A stretch of 15,651 nt of DNA from Methanobacterium sp. (GTDB lineage: Archaea; Methanobacteriota; Methanobacteria; Methanobacteriales; Methanobacteriaceae). Position 1 is the first letter of the stretch. Each line of letters starts with the position of its first letter. The position numbers and the translations under genes were made by a program. The notes beneath the pieces were generated by a model. It made no database searches, was not told the DNA's origin, and saw only the letters and a program-made list of their open reading frames with translations. Of this stretch, positions 7,658 through 15,651 are shown piece by piece. The stretch covers positions 441 through 16,091 of the forward strand of contig PMGM01000029.1 of assembly GCA_003158115.1 (NCBI GenBank), written 5' to 3'.

Positions 7658-7666
7658 AAAAAAAAA
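7658..7666 (-). terminator. Oligo-T terminator after nifS
   Basis: An A9 run on the + strand reads as T9 on the nifS coding strand, about 70 bases beyond the nifS stop. This is a typical archaeal oligo-T terminator. Confidence 0.5.
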
Positions 7667-7734
7667 TATATAATTTCTTTTTTAACTAGTGGGATATTTA
7701 TTGTATCGCTTTTTAAAATTCAGAATGGGGATTT

Positions 7735-8898
7735 TTACGTCCCGCTTTCACACCATAATGGTGACATTTTCCTTAATTTTTCAACAACCTCTTTAATAGC
7801 GGTTATTGCATAATCTATGTCTTCTTCGGTATTTTCTATTCCTAGGCTTATCCTTAGTGATCCATGTGCCTCTTCTTTCTCAAGCCCAATAGCCAATAAA
7901 ACATGTGAAGCTTCTAATTTAGTAGATGAACATGCTGAACCGGTTGATGCAGCTATACCTTTAAAATCTAGATTAAGTATCAATGATTCACCTTCTATAG
8001 CATCAAATCTGAAATTAGCATTATTAGGTAAACGTTTAGTTCTATGACCATTAAGATAGGAATCTTTATTCTCTGCAAGTACAGCATCGATCAGTTTATC
8101 TCTTAAGTTTGTGAGTTTACGGGCATTGCCTACAATATTTTGACTTGCAATTGAACATGCTTTACCAAGACCTACAATTCCCGGAATATTCTCTGTTCCT
8201 GGTCTGAATCCCCTTTCATGTCCTCCACCATACATGAGTGGTTCTATTCTAACACCCTTTTTAATATAGAGTGCTCCAATTCCCTTTGGACCGTATAATT
8301 TGTGTGATGATAATGAGAGCATGTCAACATTCATTTCAGTAACATTAACAGGTATTTTACCCACGGTTTGTACTGCATCGGTGTGAAAATATATGCCCCT
8401 TTCATTTGCTATTTTTCCTATTTCAGCTATTGGTTGTATGGTGCCTATTTCATTGTTTGCATGCATTATTGTGATTAGAATAGTTTCATCTGTTATTGCT
8501 TCTTCGAGGTCCTTGACTCTTACAATACCTTCTTCATAGACTGGAAGGTAGGTTACGGTATACCCATTCTTTTCAAGATACTTACAAGTTTCATCTACTG
8601 CCGGATGTTCAATATCACTTGTAATTATGTGGTTTCCTTTGTTTTTAAGTTTACGGACTGTTCCTAATATTGCAATATTATCTGATTCAGTTCCACCACT
8701 TGTAAATATAATCTCTTTAGTGTCTGCTCCTATTATTGATGCAACTTCCTGTCTTGCAGCTTCCATTGCATTTTTAGCTTCCCTTCCGAGGGAATATAGT
8801 GTAGAAGCATTTCCAAATGCATTTGTAAAATAAGGTTTCATTGCTTCGAATACTTCGGGATCTACCGGTGATGTTGCTGAATGATCCATATAAATCAT
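7735..8898 (-). CDS. nifS: Cysteine desulfurase, NifS/IscS class I
   Basis: This 387-residue PLP enzyme converts cysteine to alanine and carries the released sulfur as a persulfide for Fe-S clusters and other thio-cofactors. It shows MDHSATSPVDP at the N-terminus, TSGGTESDN (66-74), the IEHPA His98 that stacks on PLP, HTDAVQTVGK (172-181) with the PLP-contacting Asp174 and Gln177, Lys200 in SSHKLYGPKG as the Schiff-base lysine, RPGTEN (232-237) and catalytic Cys323 in STGSACSSTKLEASHVL. The mobile Cys loop is of the class I type. The start has AGAGGT 7-8 bases upstream. Methanogen nifS genes often lie beside a nifU/iscU scaffold; none is adjacent here, since the next gene converges. The tail carries an extra Cys (LWCESGT). 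The upstream region has several palindromic elements at the promoter. Confidence 0.93.
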   Translation of the reverse strand: MIYMDHSATSPVDPEVFEAMKPYFTNAFGNASTLYSLGREAKNAMEAARQEVASIIGADTKEIIFTSGGTESDNIAILGTVRKLKNKGNHIITSDIEHPAVDETCKYLEKNGYTVTYLPVYEEGIVRVKDLEEAITDETILITIMHANNEIGTIQPIAEIGKIANERGIYFHTDAVQTVGKIPVNVTEMNVDMLSLSSHKLYGPKGIGALYIKKGVRIEPLMYGGGHERGFRPGTENIPGIVGLGKACSIASQNIVGNARKLTNLRDKLIDAVLAENKDSYLNGHRTKRLPNNANFRFDAIEGESLILNLDFKGIAASTGSACSSTKLEASHVLLAIGLEKEEAHGSLRISLGIENTEEDIDYAITAIKEVVEKLRKMSPLWCESGT

Positions 8899-9002
8899 GT
8901 TCTAAACCTCTCATGCAGTTTTTTGTTTAAGATATCAATATAATTTTTATTCTCAGGTAATACATTATATACAGTTTCAAGATCATATAAATTATTAATC
9001 AT

Positions 9003-9061
9003 TATAACTATAGTTATATTTAAATGTTCATTATATACTATTTTGGAGTTATTATATACTA
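9003..9061 (-). promoter_or_regulatory. nifS promoter: 16-bp palindrome and 21-bp-spaced direct repeats
   Basis: Reading toward nifS on the minus strand, an 11-base element TAGTATATAAT occurs twice (9061-9051 and 9040-9030), exactly 21 bases or two helical turns apart. It is followed by TATA-like TTTAAATATA (about 9023-9014) and a perfect 16-bp palindrome TATAACTATAGTTATA (9003-9018). The palindrome has the same TATAAC and GTTATA arms as the palindrome at 12411-12426, differing only in the central four bases. A repressor bound there would overlap the TATA and start region. The leader to the ATG at 8898 is about 90-100 bases. Confidence 0.55.
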
Positions 9062-9071
9062 GTAGTTAATA

Positions 9072-9102
9072 ATTTGTGTTAGATATTAGAACTAACACAA
9101 AT
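9072..9102. repeat. 11-bp inverted repeat between metX and nifS
   Basis: ATTTGTGTTAG (9072-9082) and CTAACACAAAT (9092-9102) are exact complements around a 9-base loop. It lies about 160 bases after the metX stop and just upstream of the nifS promoter elements. No T run follows on the minus strand, so it could be a metX RNA 3' structure or a further operator. Confidence 0.5.
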
Positions 9103-9261
9103 AAACTTTAATTACCTCTATCAGTAAATTATTATATATCTTAAGGATTTCTTATACTTTTGTAAGATATATTAAAGAACAATAATATTATTTTTTTTAA
9201 TTGAATAAATTCTAAAAATAAAATTACTAGAAGATTTATAAATAAAACTATGAGCTCTTCA

Positions 9262-10728
9262 TTAATCTGCAATTAAAATACTTATATGATTTGTTGTTAC
9301 AATTCCAACCACCTTCTGATTTTCATCAACTACTGGAAGCGATGAAATATTATATTTCTTCATTTTCCTTGCAGCAAGCTCTATTGGATCTTCTGGACTG
9401 ACAACTATAACATCCTTGGTCATTATTTCATTCAGTCCTGTATAATTTCTTGCAACAGATTTAGAAATATCCCAAGCTGTTACAATACCTAATAATTTGT
9501 TTTCATCTGTAATAACTGGTAGATGTGTAATCTCTTCGTGTAACATGGTTTCTGCAGCGTTTTCAATGCTGGATTTCTCTTTGATTTTAGCAAAGTCTCT
9601 ACTCATAACATCCTTAACCAGTGTGTGGGATAAAAATCCTGCTATTAAATAATTTAACTGGCCTGCTTCAATAAGAAATGCGTCATGCCCATAGCTTGAT
9701 TTGATTTCACAATAACTTACATCTATGTCGTTCGCATTTAATCCCATAACAATATCTTTTGATTGTGATGGAGGGTATAACCAATCTGAATCGACAGAAA
9801 TGACTAAAAATTTGATTTTTAGACCGTAGAATGCTTCTGCTAGCGAACCTTCACCTGCAAGATCGAAGTAGTCTATGGCCTTTGATATGTATAAGTAGGA
9901 GTTAGCATCGAATCTTTTGGTAAATGAGTTTCCCTGATAATGGAGGTAGTTTTCCACTTCGAAATCTGTTTCAAAGTCAAATCCGTATTCTTCTTTATCT
10001 TGAAGTCTTCGACCAAATTTCTGATACATTGATTCATAGCTTAGGTAAGTGATATGGGCGATCATTCTGGCTAGTGCTAGGCCATCGTCTGGAAATTCTG
10101 ATTCATAGTAGGATCCATTGTTCCAGCAGGGGTCTGATATTATTGCCCTTCTTCCAACTTCGTTAAAGGCTATTTGTTGAGGTGATGAATATGCTGTGGT
10201 TGCTATAGGAATTGCAGATCTAACCATTTCAGGATAGGATATGCACCATTGTAAAACCTGCATACCACCCATGGATCCTCCAATAACAGCAAATAGTTGT
10301 TTAATCCCTATTGAGTTTACAAGTTTTTTCTGGGCATTGACCATGTCTTTAATTGTTATTATAGGAAATTCGAGTCCATATGGTTTTTTAGTGTCGGGAT
10401 TTATTGATGCCGGGCCTGTTGAACCTTTGCATCCACCTATAACATTTGAACATATTATGAAGTATTTATCGGTGTCAAGGCATTTGCCCGGACCAATAAT
10501 TACATCCCACCATCCAGGTTTTTTATCTCCCTCATACCAGCCTGCAACATGTGCATCTCCTGAAAGTGCATGACATACTAATATAGCGTTATTATTTTCT
10601 TTGTTAAGCTTTCCATAGGTCTCATATGCTATTTGTACGTTTTTAAGTTTTTTACCATTTTCAAGGATCAAATCATCGGCTAATGAATGAAATTTAGTTT
10701 CTACAATTCCGATTGATTCGTTTTTCAT
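9262..10728 (-). CDS. metX: Homoserine O-acetyltransferase fused to two CBS domains
   Basis: This 488-residue enzyme transfers acetyl from acetyl-CoA to homoserine, the activation step before direct sulfhydrylation. The alpha/beta-hydrolase part (about 1-365) carries [17 protein letters not shown], nucleophile Ser152 in [10 protein letters not shown], Asp315 in [12 protein letters not shown] and His348 in SSYGHDAFL. The C-terminus adds two CBS domains, about 371-426 (VKDVMSRD...[15 protein letters not shown]) and 432-488 ([12 protein letters not shown]...[15 protein letters not shown]). These usually bind adenosyl compounds and may give allosteric control, for example by AMP or S-adenosylmethionine; the ligand is inferred. 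I chose the ATG at 10728 because GGAG (10742-10739) lies 9 bases before it; the ATG at 10743 overlaps that site. It lies downstream of metY on the same strand with a 167-base gap and no clear terminator, so co-transcription is likely. Confidence 0.93.
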   Translation of the reverse strand: MKNESIGIVETKFHSLADDLILENGKKLKNVQIAYETYGKLNKENNNAILVCHALSGDAHVAGWYEGDKKPGWWDVIIGPGKCLDTDKYFIICSNVIGGCKGSTGPASINPDTKKPYGLEFPIITIKDMVNAQKKLVNSIGIKQLFAVIGGSMGGMQVLQWCISYPEMVRSAIPIATTAYSSPQQIAFNEVGRRAIISDPCWNNGSYYESEFPDDGLALARMIAHITYLSYESMYQKFGRRLQDKEEYGFDFETDFEVENYLHYQGNSFTKRFDANSYLYISKAIDYFDLAGEGSLAEAFYGLKIKFLVISVDSDWLYPPSQSKDIVMGLNANDIDVSYCEIKSSYGHDAFLIEAGQLNYLIAGFLSHTLVKDVMSRDFAKIKEKSSIENAAETMLHEEITHLPVITDENKLLGIVTAWDISKSVARNYTGLNEIMTKDVIVVSPEDPIELAARKMKKYNISSLPVVDENQKVVGIVTTNHISILIAD

Positions 10729-10895
10729 ATGTATTAACTCCATAATATTATAATAATTTAAATCTGTTTTTAACTTTATCTACAACTAAATCTTTTCTCA
10801 TCCAAGTATTTTATTATATCCACATTTAAACCCCTTATTTTTTTCTTTTTTTATTGTTATTTTACTCTTTATCCTAATGATTTAATTAAGATTTT

Positions 10896-12251
<1,356 letters not shown>

Positions 12252-12410
12252 TTATTAATGACTTCCAAATATCACCATATTTTATTTTTAATAAAATATA
12301 AAAATGTAATATAAATTATGGTCATTATTTTACAAGAATTTCTATATTTTTCAAGGGTTAAATCCATTTAACTGTATGTGTGGATGGTTAAAGAATCACC
12401 ACTAAGAAAA

Positions 12411-12426
12411 TATAACAATTGTTATA
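12411..12426. promoter_or_regulatory. 16-bp palindrome TATAACAATTGTTATA in the metY upstream gap
   Basis: A perfect 16-bp palindrome with core AACAATTGTT lies 175 bases upstream of the metY start. A TATA-like GTTTAAATATT on the minus strand (about 12442-12432) would place a metY-directed start inside it. An overlapping AAAATATAA on the + strand would serve the other direction. The rest of 12259-12740 holds an imperfect stem (TTAAATCCA near 12358-12366 against TGGATGGTTAA near 12381-12391) and no credible gene. Confidence 0.55.
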
Positions 12427-12700
12427 ATTTAATAATATTTAAACTTTCTGATATTGAGATGTTTCAAATGTTGGATCGTAAAAAATCTACTGTTTTACAC
12501 TACACAACAACTTACAAATAAATTTAATTAAATTGAAGATGAAAATATTAGAAGATAATTATCAATAAAAAGACAATAATCGAATCATTACCATTGCAAT
12601 ACATGATATAATCTGGACTTATACAGTTATCTAAATGTTGATATTATTGGATGTACCATATTAGCATATTTCTTTTAAGTAGATTAATATCCCCATAAAT

Positions 12701-12737
12701 TTATATAAATAACAATTGTTATAATAGAGTAGGTGAT
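12701..12737 (+). promoter_or_regulatory. Promoter and palindromic operator of the flavoprotein gene
   Basis: TATA box TTATATAA (12701-12708, preceded by AAATT) is followed directly by the 14-bp palindrome ATAACAATTGTTAT (12709-12722) and then by the ribosome-binding site AGGTGAT (12731-12737). The expected start near 12729 puts the palindrome between TATA box and start, a standard place for a repressor that blocks RNA polymerase. Confidence 0.65.
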
Positions 12738-12740
12738 AAA

Positions 12741-13136
12741 ATGAGTATGACTAAAGAAATGATGGATGCAATAGAAAAGGATCTTGTATTTCTTGCAACT
12801 GCAAGTCCTGATGGAATTCCTAATGTAGTTCCTATAGGATTTGCAAGGCCTATTGGAGAAGATACCATATTAATTGCAGATAATTATATGAATAAAACAC
12901 GCAAGAACCTTGAAAAAAATCCAAAAATTTCACTGGTAACTAAAGATGCAACTAAATGCCCATTCCAGTTTAAAGGCAGTGTTTTAATATACGAATCAGG
13001 AAAGTACTTTGACATAGTTACCGAATGGGGTGAAAACGCTATGACAAAACTTACACCAAAAGCTGCTATTCTGATGAAAGTAGAAGAAATATATTCTATA
13101 CAACCCGGCCCTGATGCTGGTAAAAAAATAGAGTAA
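12741..13136 (+). CDS. Pyridoxamine-phosphate-oxidase-family FMN split-barrel protein
   Basis: This 131-residue cytoplasmic protein has the split-barrel flavin fold: LVFLATASPDGIPNVVPIGFARPI (15-38), TILIADNYMNKTRKNLEKNPKISLV (42-66), then CPFQFKGSVLIYESGKYFD (73-91) and a closing strand KAAILMKVEEIYSIQPGPDAGK. The pattern of first strands, T-x-K/R-N-L-x-x-N-P and F-x-F-x-G-x matches small FMN-binding proteins of archaea and the Desulfovibrio FMN-binding protein. Such proteins probably pass electrons or reduce small substrates; the name is structural, and true pyridoxamine phosphate oxidation is unlikely at this size. It is the sole gene of its transcript: its own TATA box and palindrome lie upstream and a T8 run downstream. 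Its place between metY and tRNA-Cys with a shared palindrome suggests a redox or sulfur role (inference). Confidence 0.85.
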   Translation: MSMTKEMMDAIEKDLVFLATASPDGIPNVVPIGFARPIGEDTILIADNYMNKTRKNLEKNPKISLVTKDATKCPFQFKGSVLIYESGKYFDIVTEWGENAMTKLTPKAAILMKVEEIYSIQPGPDAGKKIE

Positions 13137-13174
13137 ATATGTAATATGTGCAAAAAAAATGTACACATTCCCCC

Positions 13175-13182
13175 TTTTTTTT
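13175..13182 (+). terminator. Oligo-T terminator after the flavoprotein gene
   Basis: A T8 run preceded by C5 lies 39 bases after the stop at 13136, a typical archaeal terminator. The stretch from here to the tRNA contains only the tRNA promoter elements and A+T-rich sequence. Confidence 0.6.
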
Positions 13183-13392
13183 AAGATAACTTATTATTAT
13201 TAATTTAATCAATAAACCATTATTCCACATATAACCCAAAAATTTGTAGATAATAAATTTATTTGACAGATTATATGATAATAAATAAGGTTTAATAATA
13301 ATCTTCAATAAATTAAAAATAACATATCGGAAATAAAATACTTAAAAAGAAGATTGTAGTACAGAAATTCTTCCAATATTATGCATAAACTA

Positions 13393-13433
13393 TTTATATA
13401 ACAATTGTTAACATAGTTAATACAGTGTATAAT
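13393..13433 (+). promoter_or_regulatory. tRNA-Cys promoter region with AACAATTGTT palindrome
   Basis: TATA-like TTTATATA (13393-13400) abuts the 12-bp palindrome TAACAATTGTTA (13399-13410), and a third half-site GTTAA at 13416-13420 continues the pattern. A second TATA-like TATAAT (13428-13433) lies about 25 bases before the tRNA 5' end and would give a leaderless precursor; the first would give a leader of about 35 bases. Which is used cannot be decided by reading. Confidence 0.5.
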
Positions 13434-13455
13434 GCTACACTTAGGGCATTCTTTT

Positions 13456-13526
13456 GCCGAGATGACCGAGCGGCTAGGTGCGTGGCTGCAAACCACGATA
13501 CTTGGGTTCAATTCCCAATCTCGGCC
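13456..13526 (+). tRNA. tRNA-Cys (anticodon GCA)
   Basis: A complete cloverleaf can be drawn. The acceptor stem GCCGAGA (13456-13462) pairs fully with TCTCGGC (13519-13525), the D stem is ACC/GGT, the anticodon stem CGTGG/CCACG encloses loop CTGCAAA with anticodon GCA (13488-13490), and the T arm is TTGGG-TTCAATT-CCCAA (13502-13518). The variable loop is four bases (ATAC). CCA is not encoded; the next bases are CTACA, so the discriminator at 13526 is C. Cysteine tRNAs normally carry U73, the main identity base for cysteinyl-tRNA synthetase, so this is unusual. The gene is intronless and lies 188 bases upstream of cysS on the same strand. A T6 run (13531-13536) follows at once. Confidence 0.95.
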
Positions 13527-13530
13527 TACA

Positions 13531-13536
13531 TTTTTT
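13531..13536 (+). terminator. Oligo-T terminator after tRNA-Cys
   Basis: A T6 run begins five bases after the tRNA discriminator, so the tRNA is probably not co-transcribed with cysS. Confidence 0.5.
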
Positions 13537-13604
13537 ATTATATCAAAAGTTACAGCTAAAAATTAATGAATTTTAATACCTATCAGAAATACTAAAATCT
13601 TTAA

Positions 13605-13652
13605 TATAACATCGTTGTAAAAAAAAAAAAATAATTTAAATATCCTATAGGA
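13605..13652 (+). promoter_or_regulatory. cysS promoter region
   Basis: The order is a degenerate inverted repeat TATAAC-ATC-GTTGTA (13605-13619), an A13 run (13619-13631), TATA-like TAATTTAAATAT (about 13632-13643) and a perfect 10-bp palindrome TCCTATAGGA (13643-13652) just downstream of the TATA box. The expected start is near 13662. The degenerate repeat resembles the TATAAC/GTTATA palindromes nearby but has one mismatch and a 3-base rather than 4-base centre. Confidence 0.35.
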
Positions 13653-13714
13653 AAACTAATTACTTTTCCAAATTATTTATGTTTATAAGCTAATTATCAG
13701 GAATAGTGAAACCT

Positions 13715-15118
13715 ATGATAAAATTGTACAACACCATGACCCGAAGGAAGGAAATATTCAAACCAAAAGAAGGGAACAAAATCAGGATGTTTGTTTGCGG
13801 GCCAACAGTATACGATCATTCACACATAGGGCATGCAAGGACGTATATCTCCTTCGATGTAATTGTAAGATATCTTAAGTACAGTGGATTTACAGTATTT
13901 TATTTACAGAATATCACAGATCTGGATGATAAAATATTAAAAAGAGCAGAAGAACTTGGATCATCACCCCTGGAACTTGCAAGAAGATACGAAGAGAAAT
14001 ATCTCCAAGATATGAAGGTTTTGGGTGTTGAAAACGTTAATTTTTATGCTAGGGCTACTGAACATATTCCTGAAATAATTAACCAAATAAAAATCCTTGT
14101 TGAAAATGGATTTGCATACGAAACAGATAAAGGCGTATATTTCGATGAATCTATGTTTAAAGACTTTGGTAAATTGTCAAACCGCGTTTTAAAAGAATTA
14201 AATGTTCATAGGATTGGTCTTGATACTTCAAAAAGGAATCCTGGAGATTTTGCTCTATGGAAAAAGAGAAAAACAGAATCGGAAGAATTAGAAATGGTAT
14301 GGGATTCACCTTGGGGTACTGGAAGACCTGGTTGGCATATTGAAGATACTGCAATTACAGATACCTACTTCGGACCACAGTATGATATACATGGCGGTGG
14401 TTTGGATCTTATTTTCCCACATCATGAAGCAGAAATAGCACAGATGGAAGCAGCTTCCAATAAAAAACCAATGGTAAAATACTGGATGCATACCGGTTTT
14501 TTAAATGTTATGGGAGAAAAAATGTCTAAATCCCTTGGAAATTTTATTACCATTAACGAACTATTACAGGAATACTCTCCAGATGTTTTCAGGTTCTTTG
14601 TACTTTCAACTCACTATAGAAGTCCAATAGATTTCAGTCAAGAAATACTACATCAATCACAACAGGGACTACAAAGAATTTACAAATTAATCGGAACTAT
14701 CAACGAATTATTAGATGAAAATACTGCAATATCAATGGAAAATGACCAGGAATACATATACAAACTTTCTGAAGTCCGAAAAGAATTCTTTGAAGCGATG
14801 GACAATGATTTTAATACGCCGTCTGCATTTTCAACAATTTTTGATATCATAAGAGAAGTAAATAGAGACATAAATGATTCAAATATTTCTAAAAACGCTT
14901 TAACTAAATTAAAAGCTCTAATAATTGAATTTGGTATTGTTTTAGGATTTGATTTTTCTTTAAAAAATGAAAATGAACAAGAACTCCAAGACGATTTAAT
15001 TGAACTCTTAAAGGATGTAAGAAGTAAACTCCGTGAAAAAAAGGAATGGAACCTCTCTGATGAAATAAGAAGCAAATTAAAGGAACTTGATATTGTAATT
15101 GAAGACAAGTCTACCTAA
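13715..15118 (+). CDS. cysS: Cysteinyl-tRNA synthetase
   Basis: This 467-residue class I synthetase charges tRNA-Cys with cysteine. The N-terminus MIKLYNTMTRRKEIFKP is the usual family start. Cys28 (MFVCGPTVYD) is the first zinc ligand and SHIGHAR (36-42) is the HIGH ATP-binding motif. GRPGWHIEDTAIT (203-215), DIHGGGLDLIFPHHEAEIAQ (224-243) and KMSKS (269-273) follow, then the helical anticodon-binding region. At the place of the second zinc cysteine (Cys209 in the E. coli enzyme) this protein has Asp211, while His236 and Glu240 match the other ligands; some archaeal enzymes, as I recall, share this HIED form. I prefer ATG 13715 to the in-frame GTG at 13706 because homologues begin at this methionine. 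A canonical CysRS here contrasts with methanogens that make Cys-tRNA through phosphoserine (SepRS/SepCysS). A T8 run ends the unit. Confidence 0.95.
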   Translation: MIKLYNTMTRRKEIFKPKEGNKIRMFVCGPTVYDHSHIGHARTYISFDVIVRYLKYSGFTVFYLQNITDLDDKILKRAEELGSSPLELARRYEEKYLQDMKVLGVENVNFYARATEHIPEIINQIKILVENGFAYETDKGVYFDESMFKDFGKLSNRVLKELNVHRIGLDTSKRNPGDFALWKKRKTESEELEMVWDSPWGTGRPGWHIEDTAITDTYFGPQYDIHGGGLDLIFPHHEAEIAQMEAASNKKPMVKYWMHTGFLNVMGEKMSKSLGNFITINELLQEYSPDVFRFFVLSTHYRSPIDFSQEILHQSQQGLQRIYKLIGTINELLDENTAISMENDQEYIYKLSEVRKEFFEAMDNDFNTPSAFSTIFDIIREVNRDINDSNISKNALTKLKALIIEFGIVLGFDFSLKNENEQELQDDLIELLKDVRSKLREKKEWNLSDEIRSKLKELDIVIEDKST

Positions 15119-15181
15119 ACATACAAATAACAATCAATCAAATTTTTAATATTATTTTAAATCCTGAAACAGTGCATTAGA

Positions 15182-15189
15182 TTTTTTTT
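15182..15189 (+). terminator. Oligo-T terminator after cysS
   Basis: A T8 run lies 63 bases after the cysS stop. Confidence 0.55.
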
Positions 15190-15231
15190 ATTATCAGTTC
15201 TGTTTGATCAATAGGTATATTATTATGGACT

Positions 15232-15272
15232 TAACAATTGTTATTTAAAAGATTTTGATCAAATTTTTAAAT
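15232..15272 (+). promoter_or_regulatory. Palindrome and promoter upstream of the GMC-like gene
   Basis: The 12-bp palindrome TAACAATTGTTA (15232-15243) is followed by TATA-like candidates TTTAAAAG (about 15244-15251) and TTTTTAAATATT (about 15261-15272). With the first TATA box the palindrome lies immediately upstream, and with the second about 20 bases upstream, so unlike the other sites this could be an activator position. Confidence 0.45.
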
Positions 15273-15307
15273 ATTGGAAAAATTTAAAAAAAAATAAAAG
15301 TGAAAAC

Positions 15308-15651
15308 ATGATCTATGACATTATCATAGTGGGTACCGGTGCTGGAGGAGCAACTGTAGCACACGAACTATCCAATAAAAATTTGAATATACTAGTACTT
15401 GAAAAAGGCTTAAATCATCCGAGAGGAACTGCAGCCAATCATATCAAATACACCAAATTATCACTTAAGTTAGAAGAGAATACAGAAAATAATAGGTATG
15501 AATTTTTGAACCAGCCCGCAGAATTAATGAATATAGATGGTTTAGGTGGCACAACACCAGTATCTCTTGCAAATGCATGTTATGCTTGTACAAGCTGTTA
15601 TAAAAATAGTGCTACAGCCCAGTTTAAAGGATTCGATCTAGAGCTTTTTGA
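15308..15651 (+). CDS. GMC-like FAD oxidoreductase, 3' end outside window
   Basis: The frame from ATG 15308 stays open to the window end, giving 114 residues. It starts with a Rossmann FAD-binding motif, DIIIVGTGAGGATVAHEL (Gly9, Gly11, Gly14), ending in an acidic ribose-binding strand ILVLEKG. It then continues to the GLGGTTPVSLANA segment (78-90) typical of glucose-methanol-choline family oxidoreductases, where it contacts the flavin. Three cysteines follow as ACYACTSCY (Cys91, Cys94, Cys97), an unusual Cys-X2-Cys-X2-Cys cluster that may bind metal, Fe-S or act in thiol chemistry. The substrate is unknown. GTGA at about 15300-15303 may serve as ribosome-binding site. It follows cysS by 189 bases and has its own palindrome-bearing promoter. 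Confidence 0.8.
   Translation, partial: MIYDIIIVGTGAGGATVAHELSNKNLNILVLEKGLNHPRGTAANHIKYTKLSLKLEENTENNRYEFLNQPAELMNIDGLGGTTPVSLANACYACTSCYKNSATAQFKGFDLELF

Noticed and set aside
10241..10573. Reading opposite metX (110 residues)
   Set aside because: Antisense to strongly conserved catalytic sequence of metX, with no start signal; a shadow.
10729..10743. Upstream ATG start for metX
   Set aside because: The GGAG ribosome-binding site overlaps this ATG and fits the start at 10728.
12459..12521. 20-codon reading on the + strand downstream of the 12411 palindrome
   Set aside because: No ribosome-binding site, no recognisable sequence, and length expected by chance.
13399..13410. Palindromes as SurR-type sites (GTT-N3-AAC)
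   Set aside because: The known SurR motif has GTT on the left and AAC on the right; these sites have the reverse order, AAC-N4-GTT.
13619..13631. A13 tract as a functional element
   Set aside because: Long homopolymers are common in such A+T-rich intergenic DNA and error-prone in sequencing; I see nothing to assign beyond a possible contribution to the cysS promoter.
14680..15108. Reading opposite the 3' part of cysS (142 residues)
   Set aside because: Ser/Phe-rich composition from Lys/Glu-rich codons on the other strand and no ribosome-binding site; a shadow.

Overview
The window looks like chromosome of a mesophilic methanogenic archaeon of the Methanobacteriales, most likely Methanobacterium or a close relative. 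The grounds are strong A+T richness (about one third GC by eye), TATA boxes of the form TTTATATA or TTTAAATA with GGAGG/AGGTGA ribosome-binding sites, oligo-T terminators, a DUF5518-like membrane protein, a MetX fused to CBS domains, and a cytoplasmic PAS histidine kinase. This assignment is by recognition only; no database search was possible.

Left part (1-5000) is accessory in character: the 3' part of a PAS/PAS sensor histidine kinase (+), a calcineurin-like metallophosphoesterase (+), a 56-residue two-helix membrane protein (+), a DUF5518-like four-helix membrane protein (-), a scar in which a MarR-family regulator (-) and an NAD(P)H-binding NmrA-like protein (+) have both lost their 5' halves at a single junction near 3798/3799, and a VOC/glyoxalase-fold protein (-).

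Middle part (5100-7550) is a PadR-type repressor followed by a DHA2-family (EmrB/QacA-like) drug exporter, both +. The PadR promoter carries two overlapping TATCAA-N4-TTGATA sites, a pattern that fits autoregulation.

Right part (7700-15651) is a sulfur and cysteine neighbourhood: cysteine desulfurase nifS (-), metX with two CBS domains (-), metY (-), a small FMN split-barrel protein of the pyridoxamine-phosphate-oxidase family (+), tRNA-Cys(GCA) (+), cysteinyl-tRNA synthetase cysS (+), and the start of a GMC-like flavin oxidoreductase with a Cys-X2-Cys-X2-Cys cluster (+, runs off the window). metY and metX make homocysteine from homoserine and sulfide, nifS mobilises sulfur from cysteine, and cysS with tRNA-Cys uses cysteine in translation.

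The most notable unexplained signal is a family of perfect palindromes of the form (T)(A)TAAC-N4-GTTA(T)(A) at 9003-9018, 12411-12426, 12709-12722, 13399-13410 and 15232-15243. All are intergenic, and they lie at or near the promoters of nifS, metY (or an unknown transcript), the flavoprotein, tRNA-Cys and the GMC oxidoreductase. I infer a shared operator for a sulfur- or redox-linked regulon. A weaker, degenerate copy lies upstream of cysS. The second notable item is the tRNA-Cys, which appears to have C rather than the expected U at discriminator position 73.
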